NCBI GenBank assembly: GCA_019828595.1
Contig: JAHQRK010000004.1
Location: forward strand, 1,860,001 to 1,924,000
DNA from: Aphanomyces cochlioides
Taxonomy: Eukaryota; Oomycota; Saprolegniomycetes; Saprolegniales; Verrucalvaceae
Length of the DNA stretch: 64,000 bases
Reading direction: 5' to 3'
The first letter of the stretch is position 1. Every line of letters begins with the position of its first letter. The notes below the pieces were generated by a model. The model saw only the letters and a program-made list of their open reading frames with translations. It was not told the DNA's origin and made no database searches. Positions 11,501-20,765 of the stretch are shown here, one piece after another. A program made the position numbers and the translations under genes.

Positions 11501-12926
11501 TTTCCATCAGATCGATTACTGCACGAAGGAAGGACGAATTGCATCCTCGAAAGAACGGAACGCCAGCAACCATACGTCTGAGGAGGGTGAACTTGATGTC
11601 CTTGACTATGGAGGGACACAAAAGGCTCATATTGCTCCGGTCTTGGCTGGCACGACTCTTGAACCCTTCCTAGAGAGTGGATTAACTCAACACAGAGCTT
11701 TAAATTTATAGTCTGACGTACCTCGAGAAAATCTACTGCTCTTGATTGAATGTACGAAGGCACTCTGTGAAATGACAGCACGTAGCGCAGCTGATTCAGT
11801 TTGGCGTCGAAATGCTCGCGGTTGTTGGCTTCGCATTTTGAGATCATGAACAACGTGCCACAAATATATGCAAACAATAGAAAGCCACCGAGCATGACGA
11901 TGAGCATAAATATTGTCTCAAGCAGCGTTCGAGGAGTGCCTCCTTCTAGACATTTTGAGACGATGCCCATGACCCTGGAATACACCGTCAGAGCTTTTCG
12001 ACGTCTTGCATGCCTACCATGCAAGGGCTGCTGACTGCTTCGTTGAGACTGGGGCGTGTGCTAATTCCTCGGGAAGCCGCCATTGATGTCCGCCGTCGTC
12101 AGAGTGGTGGGCGTATCCAAATGCCAGGTAGAGACACGACATGACGTGGCAGAACAAATAGAGCGCAACCACGACTTTAACCAGTTTGCTCAAAATATAG
12201 TACCGAGCAAAGACCTAAGCGAGAGCTCATAAAGTGCCGAACCTGATGATCAAGGCTGCATACCTTGTCGAAGGAAGCTATATACCGCTGGACGCGTTGC
12301 AGTCGGAGCAGCTTGTTCAAAAAGAGGAGACCGCAAAATGTCGGATCGACTGGAATGAACGACAAGGGTATTAATGCTGCAACGTCGAGGGGAAATTGCC
12401 TCGACTTGATGTATTTCATCCGCGTCATGGCAGGCTCACGAACAAGATCTCCATTGTGGTAGAAACCTGTGTAGCATGACACGTAGACATCGCCAAGGAA
12501 AGCCGTTTCGGCAACGTGAATGAGGGTTTGGAGCGGGCCAGGGTGTTCGCAGATATGATGCCCGAAAGCTAAAATCGATGACACAGCAAGTACATCATAG
12601 AGCACAAAGAGAAGCAGCACAGAATTCCAAATGGCCAACTTAGTTGCGTGCGGATCAAAACATTTGTGGTGTCGAATGGCCTGCCATGATATCCTCTGCT
12701 GCAAGGATTTGATCGCGTTCATGGTATCGATCGTCCACATCTGTATAAGTTGTCGGGGACGCATCCTGGGCGACGATAGGGACCACAGCGGGGAAGACGT
12801 TGTCTCGCGCTCTGTGTTTGCAACTGAAAAGGCCGACACGTGGTCTGTACTGAGGACATTTCGACTGAACTGCTGCCTCAGCTTGGCCCCCCACATGATC
12901 TTTCTCTTCGAGCCACTGGACGCCAT
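5562..12926 (-). CDS. Four-repeat (24-TM) ion channel with four cyclic-nucleotide-binding domains and C-terminal B-box-like motif
   Basis: Thirteen exons: 12926-12264, 12214-12018, 11974-11722, 11669-11394, 11352-11280, 11224-10827, 10783-9113, 9068-8580, 8528-7446, 7400-6993, 6952-6285, 6241-6101 and 6060-5562. All introns are GT-AG and 38-55 nt long. The exons sum to 6819 nt, exactly 2272 codons plus stop. The product has four units, with S1 near residues 100, 613, 1125 and 1670. Each has S1-S3, an S4 with spaced Arg/Lys (for example NKLLRLQRVQR, LRFNRLLKLRQ), S5, a pore loop, S6, a C-linker and a cyclic-nucleotide-binding (CNMP) fold. No pore loop has a GYG filter. The phosphate-binding cassette is intact in units 1 and 3 (FGE...RTA) but altered in units 2 and 4. 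After unit 4 comes CxxC-x7-CxxC-x4-CxxC (about 2195-2222), B-box-like. Unit-to-unit linkers lie inside single exons (11224-10827, 10783-9113, 8528-7446), so this is one gene. The order resembles the four-repeat CNGK channels of sea urchin sperm; ion selectivity is unknown. Confidence 0.92.
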
Positions 12927-13020
12927 GTGGCCCCTTCGTCAACGCTATGCGAATGAAACGAATCCCAAGGCCAAGCTATTTTTGACGTACGTAAACGAAA
13001 CCATCATGCAAATGTTTTCA

Positions 13021-14593
13021 TTAGCGGCGATTTGATCCTTTCTTGGCAACGGGAAACTGCAGCGGCAGAGTCAAAATGGCACGGAAACTCTCGCTCTTCT
13101 TGCCGCCCAAGCCGCTTTTGTCTGTTTTCACCTTGTCCACGCGGCACCCGACTTGTTTTGTGTAGTTGATCACACTGCATGGCCATATTTAAGTCAACAA
13201 ATATACCCTGGTGGTGCACGTACTTGGAAGGAGCACGCTTGAGATCGGCGGCGATTGCTGTGACGTCCAAGCTGAAGTTACCAATCTTCAACGCAACCAC
13301 GATCAAGTACAAGAGCAACTTGTCCTTGAGCACTTTAGACTGGTTAAACCTAGAGTGCTCTTAGTTTGGCCGAGTAGGATTTAAAAGACGTACACTGTGT
13401 GTCCATAAGAGTTGACCGACGACTCGGTGAACGTGTCGAGGTATTGCTTGACCACCAAGTGAGGAATGTTCATGCTTTCACTCAACATGGCAGGAGTCAT
13501 GTTGAGCGGGTATTTGGCATGGAAAAACTGGACCAAGTACATGACGTAGAGCATAAGAGCAACACCTTCCCGGTCGTATGGCTTTCCCATCGATGTCATG
13601 ACTTGGGTAATGTAGTTGGCGGCAGGGATTTCGTTCTGGGACAAGACATCCGAGAGGGAGCTCGAGGACAAAAGAGAAATAAACTCTTCGGCTTTCATCA
13701 AGAGGGACTCCATCACGTCACTTGACAAGACTATTTCGCACATGAGAATAACAACTTCACGAGGAAATACTACATTTCGACACATCGTAGACGCCATCAG
13801 GGGTCAATGCATCGAGGTTGCAAGGAGGCAACATGGCCAAGCGGGTATCGTCCATAGCCTGTCCATCTAAATGATGTGAATACACAGCTCACAAACAACA
13901 ACAGTACCCGAAGTGTATTTTGGATCCTTGGCACGCTTTGCAGCGAGCAGCTCGCTGTTCTCCTGCACTTTTTCGGCAAGAGTATGCGAAATGGAAGTAG
14001 CTCCACGAATATTTTCCACTTGGATTTTGTTTTCTTCGCGGCTTCGAACAATGCGTTTGGCGGCCTTGCTGCCGAAAGCATCCGCCAAATTCTTTTGTCG
14101 CTCCGAGTACGATGCACCCTGCCACATGATGCATGAGAGTACGCTCTACGATGTACAAACTCTCACCTCTTGTGTATTTTCGTCGACATTTTCACGGAAG
14201 CTCTTGACCGTTTGTTGCATAACATAGAGCTGGTCAATGTTGAAGAGCTTGACAGTGTTGTTTTCCTTGTCGACAACACCCACAACATAGCTCGACAAGT
14301 CACTTGATGAGTTGCCATGACCAAAGTTTGCTGCTTGGTACGTCACTTTTTCCGTGTCGGCAACAACAATGCGTTTCTTCTTGGCTGCGTGTTCATAGAC
14401 TTGGCAGTGAAACCCCGATTTTGTGAGTGGCGGACCGCCACGGAACGAAACTAAAGCGGTCAACGTGATCTATAGAGATAAAATCTTGCCATATACCAAG
14501 GAGAGGCGCTGAAGCGGCGTCGCTTGGCTCGTGGAGTAGCTCGACGGTGCGCTTGGACATCGCGAGATCTTGCAAGTTCAAAATGGACAACAT
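13021..14593 (-). CDS. RPA49: DNA-directed RNA polymerase I subunit RPA49 (A49/PAF53-like)
   Basis: Seven exons by eye: 14593-14497, 14450-14167, 14118-13908, 13866-13774, 13730-13394, 13349-13224 and 13174-13021. The sum of 1302 nt gives 433 residues; starting at the in-frame ATG 14558-14560 (MSKRTVE) would give 422. The N-terminal dimerisation part resembles A49 (SFRGG, CQVYEHAAKKKRIVVADTEKVTYQAANFG, YVVGVVDK). Then come SERQKNLADAFGSKAAKRIVRSRE and MLPPCNLDALTPDGVYDV, and the C-terminal tandem winged-helix region carries LLLYLIVVALKIGNF. A49 with A34.5 acts in Pol I elongation and initiation in the nucleolus. The stop lies 94 bp from the ATG of the large channel gene on the same strand. 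CCAAT boxes on both strands at about 14600-14730 separate it from divergent TSR3. Confidence 0.85.
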
Positions 14594-14762
14594 GGAACGA
14601 CTGGTTGGAATTCTTAAATTTTGATTGGCTATTTGAAAATATTCACATCCAATCAAAACATATTATTCAAATTTTAACAAAAATGATTGGCCAAATGATT
14701 TTAGTTTTAACCAATCAATATCAACTATCTGCATCATTGGTGCCAACTTCGACCAGAGCAAG
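14594..14762. promoter_or_regulatory. Bidirectional promoter with several CCAAT boxes (RPA49 / TSR3)
   Basis: This 169-bp AT-rich gap lies between two divergent genes. CCAAT pentamers occur at about 14624 (reverse, ATTGGCTA), 14649 (CCAATCAAA), 14688 (reverse, ATTGGCC) and 14711 (ACCAATCAA). Such clusters are typical NF-Y binding sites; the function is inferred from position only. Confidence 0.55.
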
Positions 14763-15926
14763 ATGGACAAGGGAAAGAAAGGCAAGGGCAGCGGCGGAGG
14801 CGGCAAGAGCAAAGGAGGTAAACCCAAGCGAGATGATCGACGTCGTGGAGCACCTCGAGATGAAGCTCAGGGAGAAGAAGAATCGGAGTTGGCGTTCCAA
14901 CGACGTTCGTTTCCGATCGCGTTGCGTATGTGGGATTTCCAGCAATGCGATTCCAAGCGATGCACGGGACGCAAATTGTGCCGCCTGGGCTACGTCAAGA
15001 GCATGAAACCAGGCGCTCATTTCCGTGGCATTGTACTCTCGCCGCATGGCACTAAGCTCGTGTCCCGAGAAGACTTGACAATTGTAGAATCCACTGGCAT
15101 TTCAGTCATTGATTGCTCATGGGCTCGCATTCAAGAGATGGGCATTAAGCAGATCAAGTCGGGCTCCCACCGCCTCCTTCCTTTCTTGGTTGCAGCCAAC
15201 ACAGTCAATTATGGCAAGCCACATAAACTGTCCTGCGTCGAAGCGATTGCGGCAACGTTGTACATTGTCGGCTTGGCGGTGAGTCGTCATTCCCGAAAGT
15301 TTGTTGCTGACCGCTATTCTTTTGTGTAGGATGAAGCAGTGCAGCTTATGGAAGAGTTCCCATGGGGCATCGAGTTCCTCAAGCTCAATGCGGACGCACT
15401 AGACGCTTATGCAGCATGCGAAACCAGCGAAGAAGTAGTGGCGGCTCAGGAAGCATATTTGGCGTCATGTCAAGCTGAACTGGACGACCGACGAAGACGA
15501 CTCGACTTGCCAGGACTCGGCAGCGATGAGGAAGAAGAAGCAGAAGAGGACGAAACTGCGCAAGATGACAGAGATGCAGCTGCATCTTTGTACAAAGTTC
15601 CTCGATCTCAAATTGCAGTTGACGGCGACGAAGAGGAACCACCACTTACAGATTGGCGCAGCGCGGCCGCATCTGTGGCCAAGACCAAGGAAGCGCGTGA
15701 GGCATTGGCAGCCCAAAGGTCTCATGAGACCGACGACGACAAGGATGAAGGAACGGAATTCCTCTCGTCCAAAATGGACAACATCACATTTCAAGAAGAC
15801 GCTGCGGTGGTGGCTCAAGAGCACGCTATCCGCGCAACTTCTGGTGACGCCACTTTAGAGCTCTCCCGCGCTGCATTTGAACAATGGCAGGCCGAAGTCG
15901 CGGCTCCTTCGACTAAAGAAGAGTAA
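14763..15926 (+). CDS. TSR3: 18S rRNA aminocarboxypropyltransferase TSR3
   Basis: Two exons, 14763-15278 and 15330-15926 (intron 51 nt, GTGAGT...GTAG), give 370 residues. A basic Gly/Lys-rich start is followed by the conserved TSR3 core: RMWDFQQCDSKRCTGRKLCRLG, then SPHGTKLVSREDL, SVIDCSWARIQEM, LLPFLVAANTVNYGKPHKLSCVEA and FPWGIEFLKLNADALDAY. The last 150 residues are acidic and low in complexity. TSR3 transfers the aminocarboxypropyl group of S-adenosylmethionine to the hypermodified pseudouridine of 18S rRNA, a late cytoplasmic step of 40S maturation. The stop codon lies only 6 bp from the stop of the convergent MAP kinase gene, so the 3' UTRs must overlap. Confidence 0.95.
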
Positions 15927-15932
15927 TCTCCA

Positions 15933-18209
15933 TTACCGTCTTTTACTCCTGCTGTCTCGCGCGGGTTTGGCAGTCCCTGGCCTTGGCTTCTGCCACGACA
16001 TGACTGAAAACTTGGGGCTCACTGGCACCGTGAGCTTTTTGCCTTTCTTGGACGGCTCGACGTCGTTTTCTTGTGCAGCTTCTTGCCTCTCACAAGCTGC
16101 TATTGGTTCCTTCTTTGTCGTCGTCCGCGTAGAGCGCATGAGGGAAGCAGTGGAGCCAACGCAAGGCGGTTTTTGAGCTCGAATTGGTGCTGACTTCGGG
16201 CGAACTGGAGGAGCGGTCTGTTTCTGCTGCCTTGTGTCTTCCTCTGAAGATGACGACGAGTCGTCGTCATGAGCAGGCTCGCTCGGATCGTCGGCAAGGA
16301 TGGCGGCCGTGGTTGGGATCACAATGGGCGGTCGGGTTCGAGCTGCACTGGTTGGGCGAACCGTCGGTCTGTCGGTGGACTGAGACTTGGTGCCATCAAC
16401 AATCTCAGTTCGGTCAGACATGACGTCGCCAACGAGGGAAGTCGACCGCACGCGCGCTGCACTTGTAGGTCGAAGAGTGGATCGAGAAAGCAGTGAAGCG
16501 ACGCCAACTACTTGTGGCTCTGGGGCCTTCTCAATCACGACGTCTGTTGGGGCTTTCGTTGCAGCGGTTTGTTGGTGGATGTGAGTGTCTCCTAGGGAGA
16601 AAGAGCCATTGGCTTTGAGAACGGATGGAGTCGAGATGGAAGCGTCTCCATGGGCCAGCATGGTTTTCATGAGCTCATGGTTTTGGCAAGTAACGCGGCC
16701 AGCGACTTTGGTCGTCTTCAGCTGCTGGCTGGCTGATTGCTTGGACAGAGCGTGGATAGTTCGAATGCCCGCGGGGGTTTGTGTGGCATCTGCAGGATGC
16801 GTCACTGAAATAGGTGATGTCGTCGTGGAGTTTGGGAGTGATGGAGGGGACGAGGGCTGTTGGGAGCCGTGGAATGCTGCAACTTCTTGCTGGATGAGCT
16901 TCACGAGGTCGTTCTTGCTCAATTTCTGCGACTCAAATGGCATGTTGATGTTAGCAGGCTGTGGTTCAAGAAGGTCAGTAGCGTTCATGAGAACGCGATC
17001 TCTTACAGCCAAGTCTTTGAACGCATAGCGCTTGTCAATGCCTTGCATGTATGGATGCGCTAACGCTTCGTCGACGGTGTATCGACAGACGGGGTCGAAT
17101 TGCAAGAGTCGTTCGAGGAGATCAATGGCATCCGCACTTGCAGTTGGGAAGAGCGACTTGAATGGCACGCGCGTCTTCTTTCCAAGCGATTTGATAAATC
17201 GTTGCGCTTGAGAACTCTTCATCTTCTTGACGTCTTGGCCACTTGGTGTGCCGATGACGTCGAATATGAGCGTGAGCTGGTGGATGAAATTCTTTCCAGG
17301 AAAGACAGCTTTACGCCCGAGGATCTACCATACATTTGAAGACGATCGGCGGCGTATCATGAGGTACCTCGGCGAAGATGCAACCGACGGACCACATATC
17401 GACACCAGTGCTGTACTGGCCGTCCGGCTGGAGCATGAGCTCGGGTGCGCGGTACCACCTCGTGACGACGTGCTCTGTCATGGGCTGCCACTCGGGATCC
17501 TGATGCTCCTTTGAGGTTTTCGCAGAGGCTGGCCGTGGTTTGTTTCGCTTTGGAACGCTCCTTGCAAGACCAAAGTCGGCGATTTTAATCTGGCAGTTCT
17601 TGGTGACGAGGATGTTTCCAGGCTTGAGATCGCGGTGAAGTACACCATTGTCATGCATGTGCTTGACGCCACGGAGGATCTGGTGGAGAAAGTATTTGTA
17701 GTGAGACTCGGAGAGCATCTACGCCATTGTCAAATGGCATGGGGACATCAGCGCATCTACCTGGCTGCTTTGAATCACACGATGCATATCAGTGTCCATG
17801 AAATCCATCACAATGTACAACTCGTCGTCGGCAACGTTCACGAACAAGTTTTTAATCCCGACGATCTAATTTCGATTTCAACTGCAATTCAAGGCGACGA
17901 GACTTACATTTGGATGTGCGCCGAGCGACTGCATAAGGCATATCTCACGCAGTGTATGCTTAGCATCGTTTTGCTTGCGCGCCATGGGGGAGACGCGCTT
18001 GATGGCGACTTTTTCGCCGGTTTTCAAGTCTTTGGCCGAGCTAGACAGACAATATCACAGTCACGCCATGTCCAACTCGCAGGATTGTACCAGACAGTGC
18101 CGTAGGATCCTCGTCCGAGAGCGGCGATGAATTGATACCGCACATCCACTTTGAAGAGTATTCCATACACGGTGAATGTCGTGTACTGTGTCAGACACGC
18201 TGCGCTCAT
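15933..18209 (-). CDS. ERK-type MAP kinase with TEH activation motif and long C-terminal tail
   Basis: Five exons (18209-18091, 18040-17908, 17865-17761, 17718-17368, 17324-15933) sum to 2100 nt and 699 residues. The kinase domain has the P-loop GRGSYGTV (33-39), VAIK lysine K54, HRDLKPGN (148-155), DFG (167-169), [10 protein letters not shown] and the MAPK insert region ([12 protein letters not shown]). The activation loop reads TEH at 200-202, where MAP kinases normally have TxY, after an insert rich in Lys/Pro/Ser. The C-terminal 340 residues are Ser/Thr/Pro-rich and repeat [11 protein letters not shown] and RPKSAP motifs, so the architecture recalls ERK7/8 (MAPK15), which also has a long tail. 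Whether the kinase is regulated by single Thr phosphorylation or autophosphorylation cannot be told from sequence. It is convergent with TSR3 and divergent from RPL7. Confidence 0.92.
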
Positions 18210-18645
18210 ATTGTCGCCGCACCGCAGCGATTCGCTTCCAGCTAATAATAGAGTTTAGCCTTTGAAACTCTCCGTTACAGCTCGCATACAACCAAAAAGA
18301 GGACGTCAGTGACAAATACAATATGGTTGCCTTCCTAATCCAGGTCATCTGTGCAGCCAACGGTGGCGCGGTGCCCCTGCACGTCGGCGATCCTGGTGTA
18401 GCAAGCTGCCCTTCCATCCTGTGTAGCCCTAAGGTATTTCAATAATCTCATGGTGTAGCCATAGGGCATTTCACTCCCGAATTTATCCCTAAATAGGTCG
18501 ACATTATCCGGATAAATGTAAGCCAATCAGAATAAGGTAGTGCAGAATATTAGCCAATCATATGCAAGTTATCGTTGAGTGGCTGGCCGAATGTAACATT
18601 GGACTCCATGAACCAGCCACTTTCAAACCGCACCAGAAAGAAACA
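18210..18645. promoter_or_regulatory. Bidirectional promoter region of MAP kinase and RPL7
   Basis: This 436-bp region holds the palindrome TTATCCGGATAA at 18504-18515, then CCAAT boxes at about 18521 (GCCAATCAG) and 18552 (GCCAATCAT), 90-140 bp before the RPL7 ATG. Both motif types recur upstream of other genes in the window. No further gene is supported. Confidence 0.5.
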
Positions 18646-19937
18646 ATGGCCCCAGCCAAAGCCGCCGCTAAAGCCGCCACCAAAGCCCCCAAGGCCAAGT
18701 CCAACAACGTGTGAGTAACCTCAAGACGCTCTTCTCGAAACACGTTTTGTCATGGGATGAAGACACTCCAGTCTCTCTGTCTGTCTTGTGCATCTTGGAT
18801 GCAGCAATCTCGCCGACCTCGCGCAGGTTTTGGTCGAGGAATGTGAGAGTAAGGCCGTTTGAATGCTTGCAGCCTGGACGTTGTCCAGGCAAGATGCTTT
18901 TCTCTTCAAAATCAATTTGAGTGGCCATGGCAACGAATGTGCCGTGACGATTGGGAGATGCTGGAGCAGCTCCATACCACTCAACAGTCTTGTCGTTGTG
19001 CGACTTCGCATCATCGATGGGGAATATGACAGTGTTGTTCACGGCAACTCTGTTGAAATACACAAGTACGGGCGCCGCGATATCAAACTACTGATGTGCG
19101 GCAAGAATCCCAACCAAAACGTGCTTCGTGCATCGTCCATGGTTGAAGGACCCGTATATTAATCTGCCTATTTGTGTAGGCTTGTGCCTGAATCGATCCT
19201 CAAGAAGCGTCGCACCCTCGAAGCCGTCAAGGCCAAGAAGGTCGAAGCTGTGGCTGCCGCCAAGAAGCACGCCCACAAGGTGCGCCAAATTGCTTTCAAG
19301 TCCGCGGAAAAGTACGTCAAGGAATACCGCCAAGTAAGTTTATCCGCAAACCACTCTTTCCTGATGTCCTTCTGTTCAGATTGAAAAGCAAAACGTGTTG
19401 CTTCGCCGCCAAGCCAAGGCTGCTGGCAACTTCTACGTGCCTGCCGAAGCCAAGGTCGCCTTTGTGGTCCGCATCCGCGGTATCATTGGTGTGTCCCCCA
19501 AGGTCCGCAAGATCTTGAAGCTTTTCCGCTTGACCCAAATCCAAAACGGTGTCTTCGTCAAGCTCAACAAGGCCACGATCAACATGTTGCGCTTGGTCGA
19601 ACCTTTCGTCGCTTACGGCTACCCCAACTTGAAGTCGGTCCGTGAATTGATCTACAAGCGTGGTTTCGGCAAGGTCAACAAGCAACGCATTGCCTTGACC
19701 GACAACTCGTTGATCGAAAAGGCTTTGGGCAAGTTCGGCATCATCTGTATCGAAGACTTGATCCACGAAGTGTACACGTGTGGTCCTCACTTCAAGGAAG
19801 CTGCCAACTTCATCTGGCCATTCCAATTGTCGTCCCCCAACGGCGGCTACACCCAAAAGTTGTTGCACTTCGCTGAAGGCGGTGACCACGGCAACCGCGG
19901 TGAAGAAATCAACAAGTTCATCAAGCAAATCTTGTAA
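18646..19937 (+). CDS. RPL7: 60S ribosomal protein L7 (uL30)
   Basis: Three exons, 18646-18710, 19180-19333 and 19380-19937, sum to 777 nt and 258 residues. The first intron (18711-19179, 469 nt) starts with a perfect GTGAGT and is about ten times longer than the usual intron here; the second is 46 nt. The product shows the L7 core ([94 protein letters not shown]). The N-terminus is Ala/Lys-rich. Codon use is strongly biased (TTG, AAG, GTC), as in the other ribosomal genes here. It is a structural protein of the large cytosolic ribosomal subunit. Confidence 0.97.
18721..19063 (-). other. Antisense ORF inside RPL7 intron 1 (hypothetical)
   Basis: A reverse-strand ORF reads uninterrupted through almost the whole 469-nt first intron of RPL7 (ATG-like opening near 19063; the frame continues into RPL7 exon 1 to 18668). 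The part within the intron encodes about 110 residues of normal-looking composition ([55 protein letters not shown]). I do not recognise the family. It may be a nested gene, an exon of one, or a relic inserted in the intron; the true start is unclear. Chance is less likely than for ORFs opposite coding sequence, because introns elsewhere in the window do not stay open like this. Confidence 0.35.
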
Positions 19938-20765
19938 ACTTGCCATTCGTTTTTTTCGGTTTGAAGATAATGCAAAACGAAACCTTGGTGCGAATCACAT
20001 GTCTTCTCTCTCCCGCGGAGCGCGCCGCGTGCCTGCGCCTTCTTGAAACGCATTACATGGAGGGGAAATGTCATCCACTTATATCGAGCAAATATACATG
20101 GCATGAGCACAAGTTCCGCTGGTTGTAGCTTTACGTCCCATGTGCTTCCATGTAACACGCTCATCTGTTCTCCATGCATGTGACAAGGTTTGCAAAGTTG
20201 ATGGGAAGAGAGCAGGGAGCGATGGACGGCGACTGGAATGCTTCATTCTGTCCGTGTGTGCCAAGGAAGACGCGAAGCATTTGCCGTAATGAAGGATGAT
20301 GAGTGGTTCCCCCCATGTTCCATGTTGCAATGTGGTTGAGAGGAACCCCATTAGAGCAACAGAAAGGATCCTCGATGTGAGGTCCATGACGAGAACTTCA
20401 TTGTCCGGAAGCCGCCCTCATGTTGATCGACGCAGGTGGGCTACAAGGGATGAAGGATGAGATGGAGATGTAGCTCAAGCATGCAAGGGAGGATGAACGA
20501 CATGCTTTTCATCAACGACGCGCCAAAGATGCGTTCTTTGACGGGAGCAGCGCGTTGACTACAATCGAGGATAGCATCCCCACACGTGCTGAGAGCGATG
20601 GAAGGGATGGCACATGGAGGTCAAGCATTTCCTTCGCAGCCTTAGTTCATGCTCGCATCTACTCCAGAGCGTCGGCTTGGACGAGTTGCTCGATTCCATG
20701 TCGCTCCTGAACTCTCCAGCGTGCGAGTACATGCGCTCGTTGTTTGCCCGTGAGGAGATGGAAGG
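19938..20765. other. Intergenic region with one small ORF
   Basis: This 828-bp stretch lies between RPL7 and the 3' end of the mucin-like gene. It contains no recognisable conserved gene. The only item of note is the small reverse-strand ORF at 20079-20387, listed separately. Confidence 0.4.
20079..20387 (-). CDS. Small hypothetical protein with signal-peptide-like N-terminus
   Basis: An ATG-initiated ORF of 102 residues. The first 22 residues (MDLTSRILSVALMGFLSTTL) look like a secretory signal peptide: short polar start, hydrophobic core, small residues. The remainder is basic and Ser/Thr-rich, with two or three cysteines and no recognised domain. Oomycetes encode many small secreted proteins, but there is no conservation evidence here, so it may be a chance ORF in an intergenic region. 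Confidence 0.25.
   Translation of the reverse strand: MDLTSRILSVALMGFLSTTLQHGTWGEPLIILHYGKCFASSLAHTDRMKHSSRRPSLPALFPSTLQTLSHAWRTDERVTWKHMGRKATTSGTCAHAMYICSI

Noticed and set aside
5562..12926. Four separate adjacent channel genes
   Set aside because: The linkers between channel units lie within uninterrupted exons (11224-10827, 10783-9113, 8528-7446) with no stop codons, and the summed model is in frame from first ATG to last stop.
12655..13035. Forward-strand ORF over the start of the channel gene
   Set aside because: It overlaps the well-supported first channel exon and the RPA49 end on the opposite strand and has no recognisable features.
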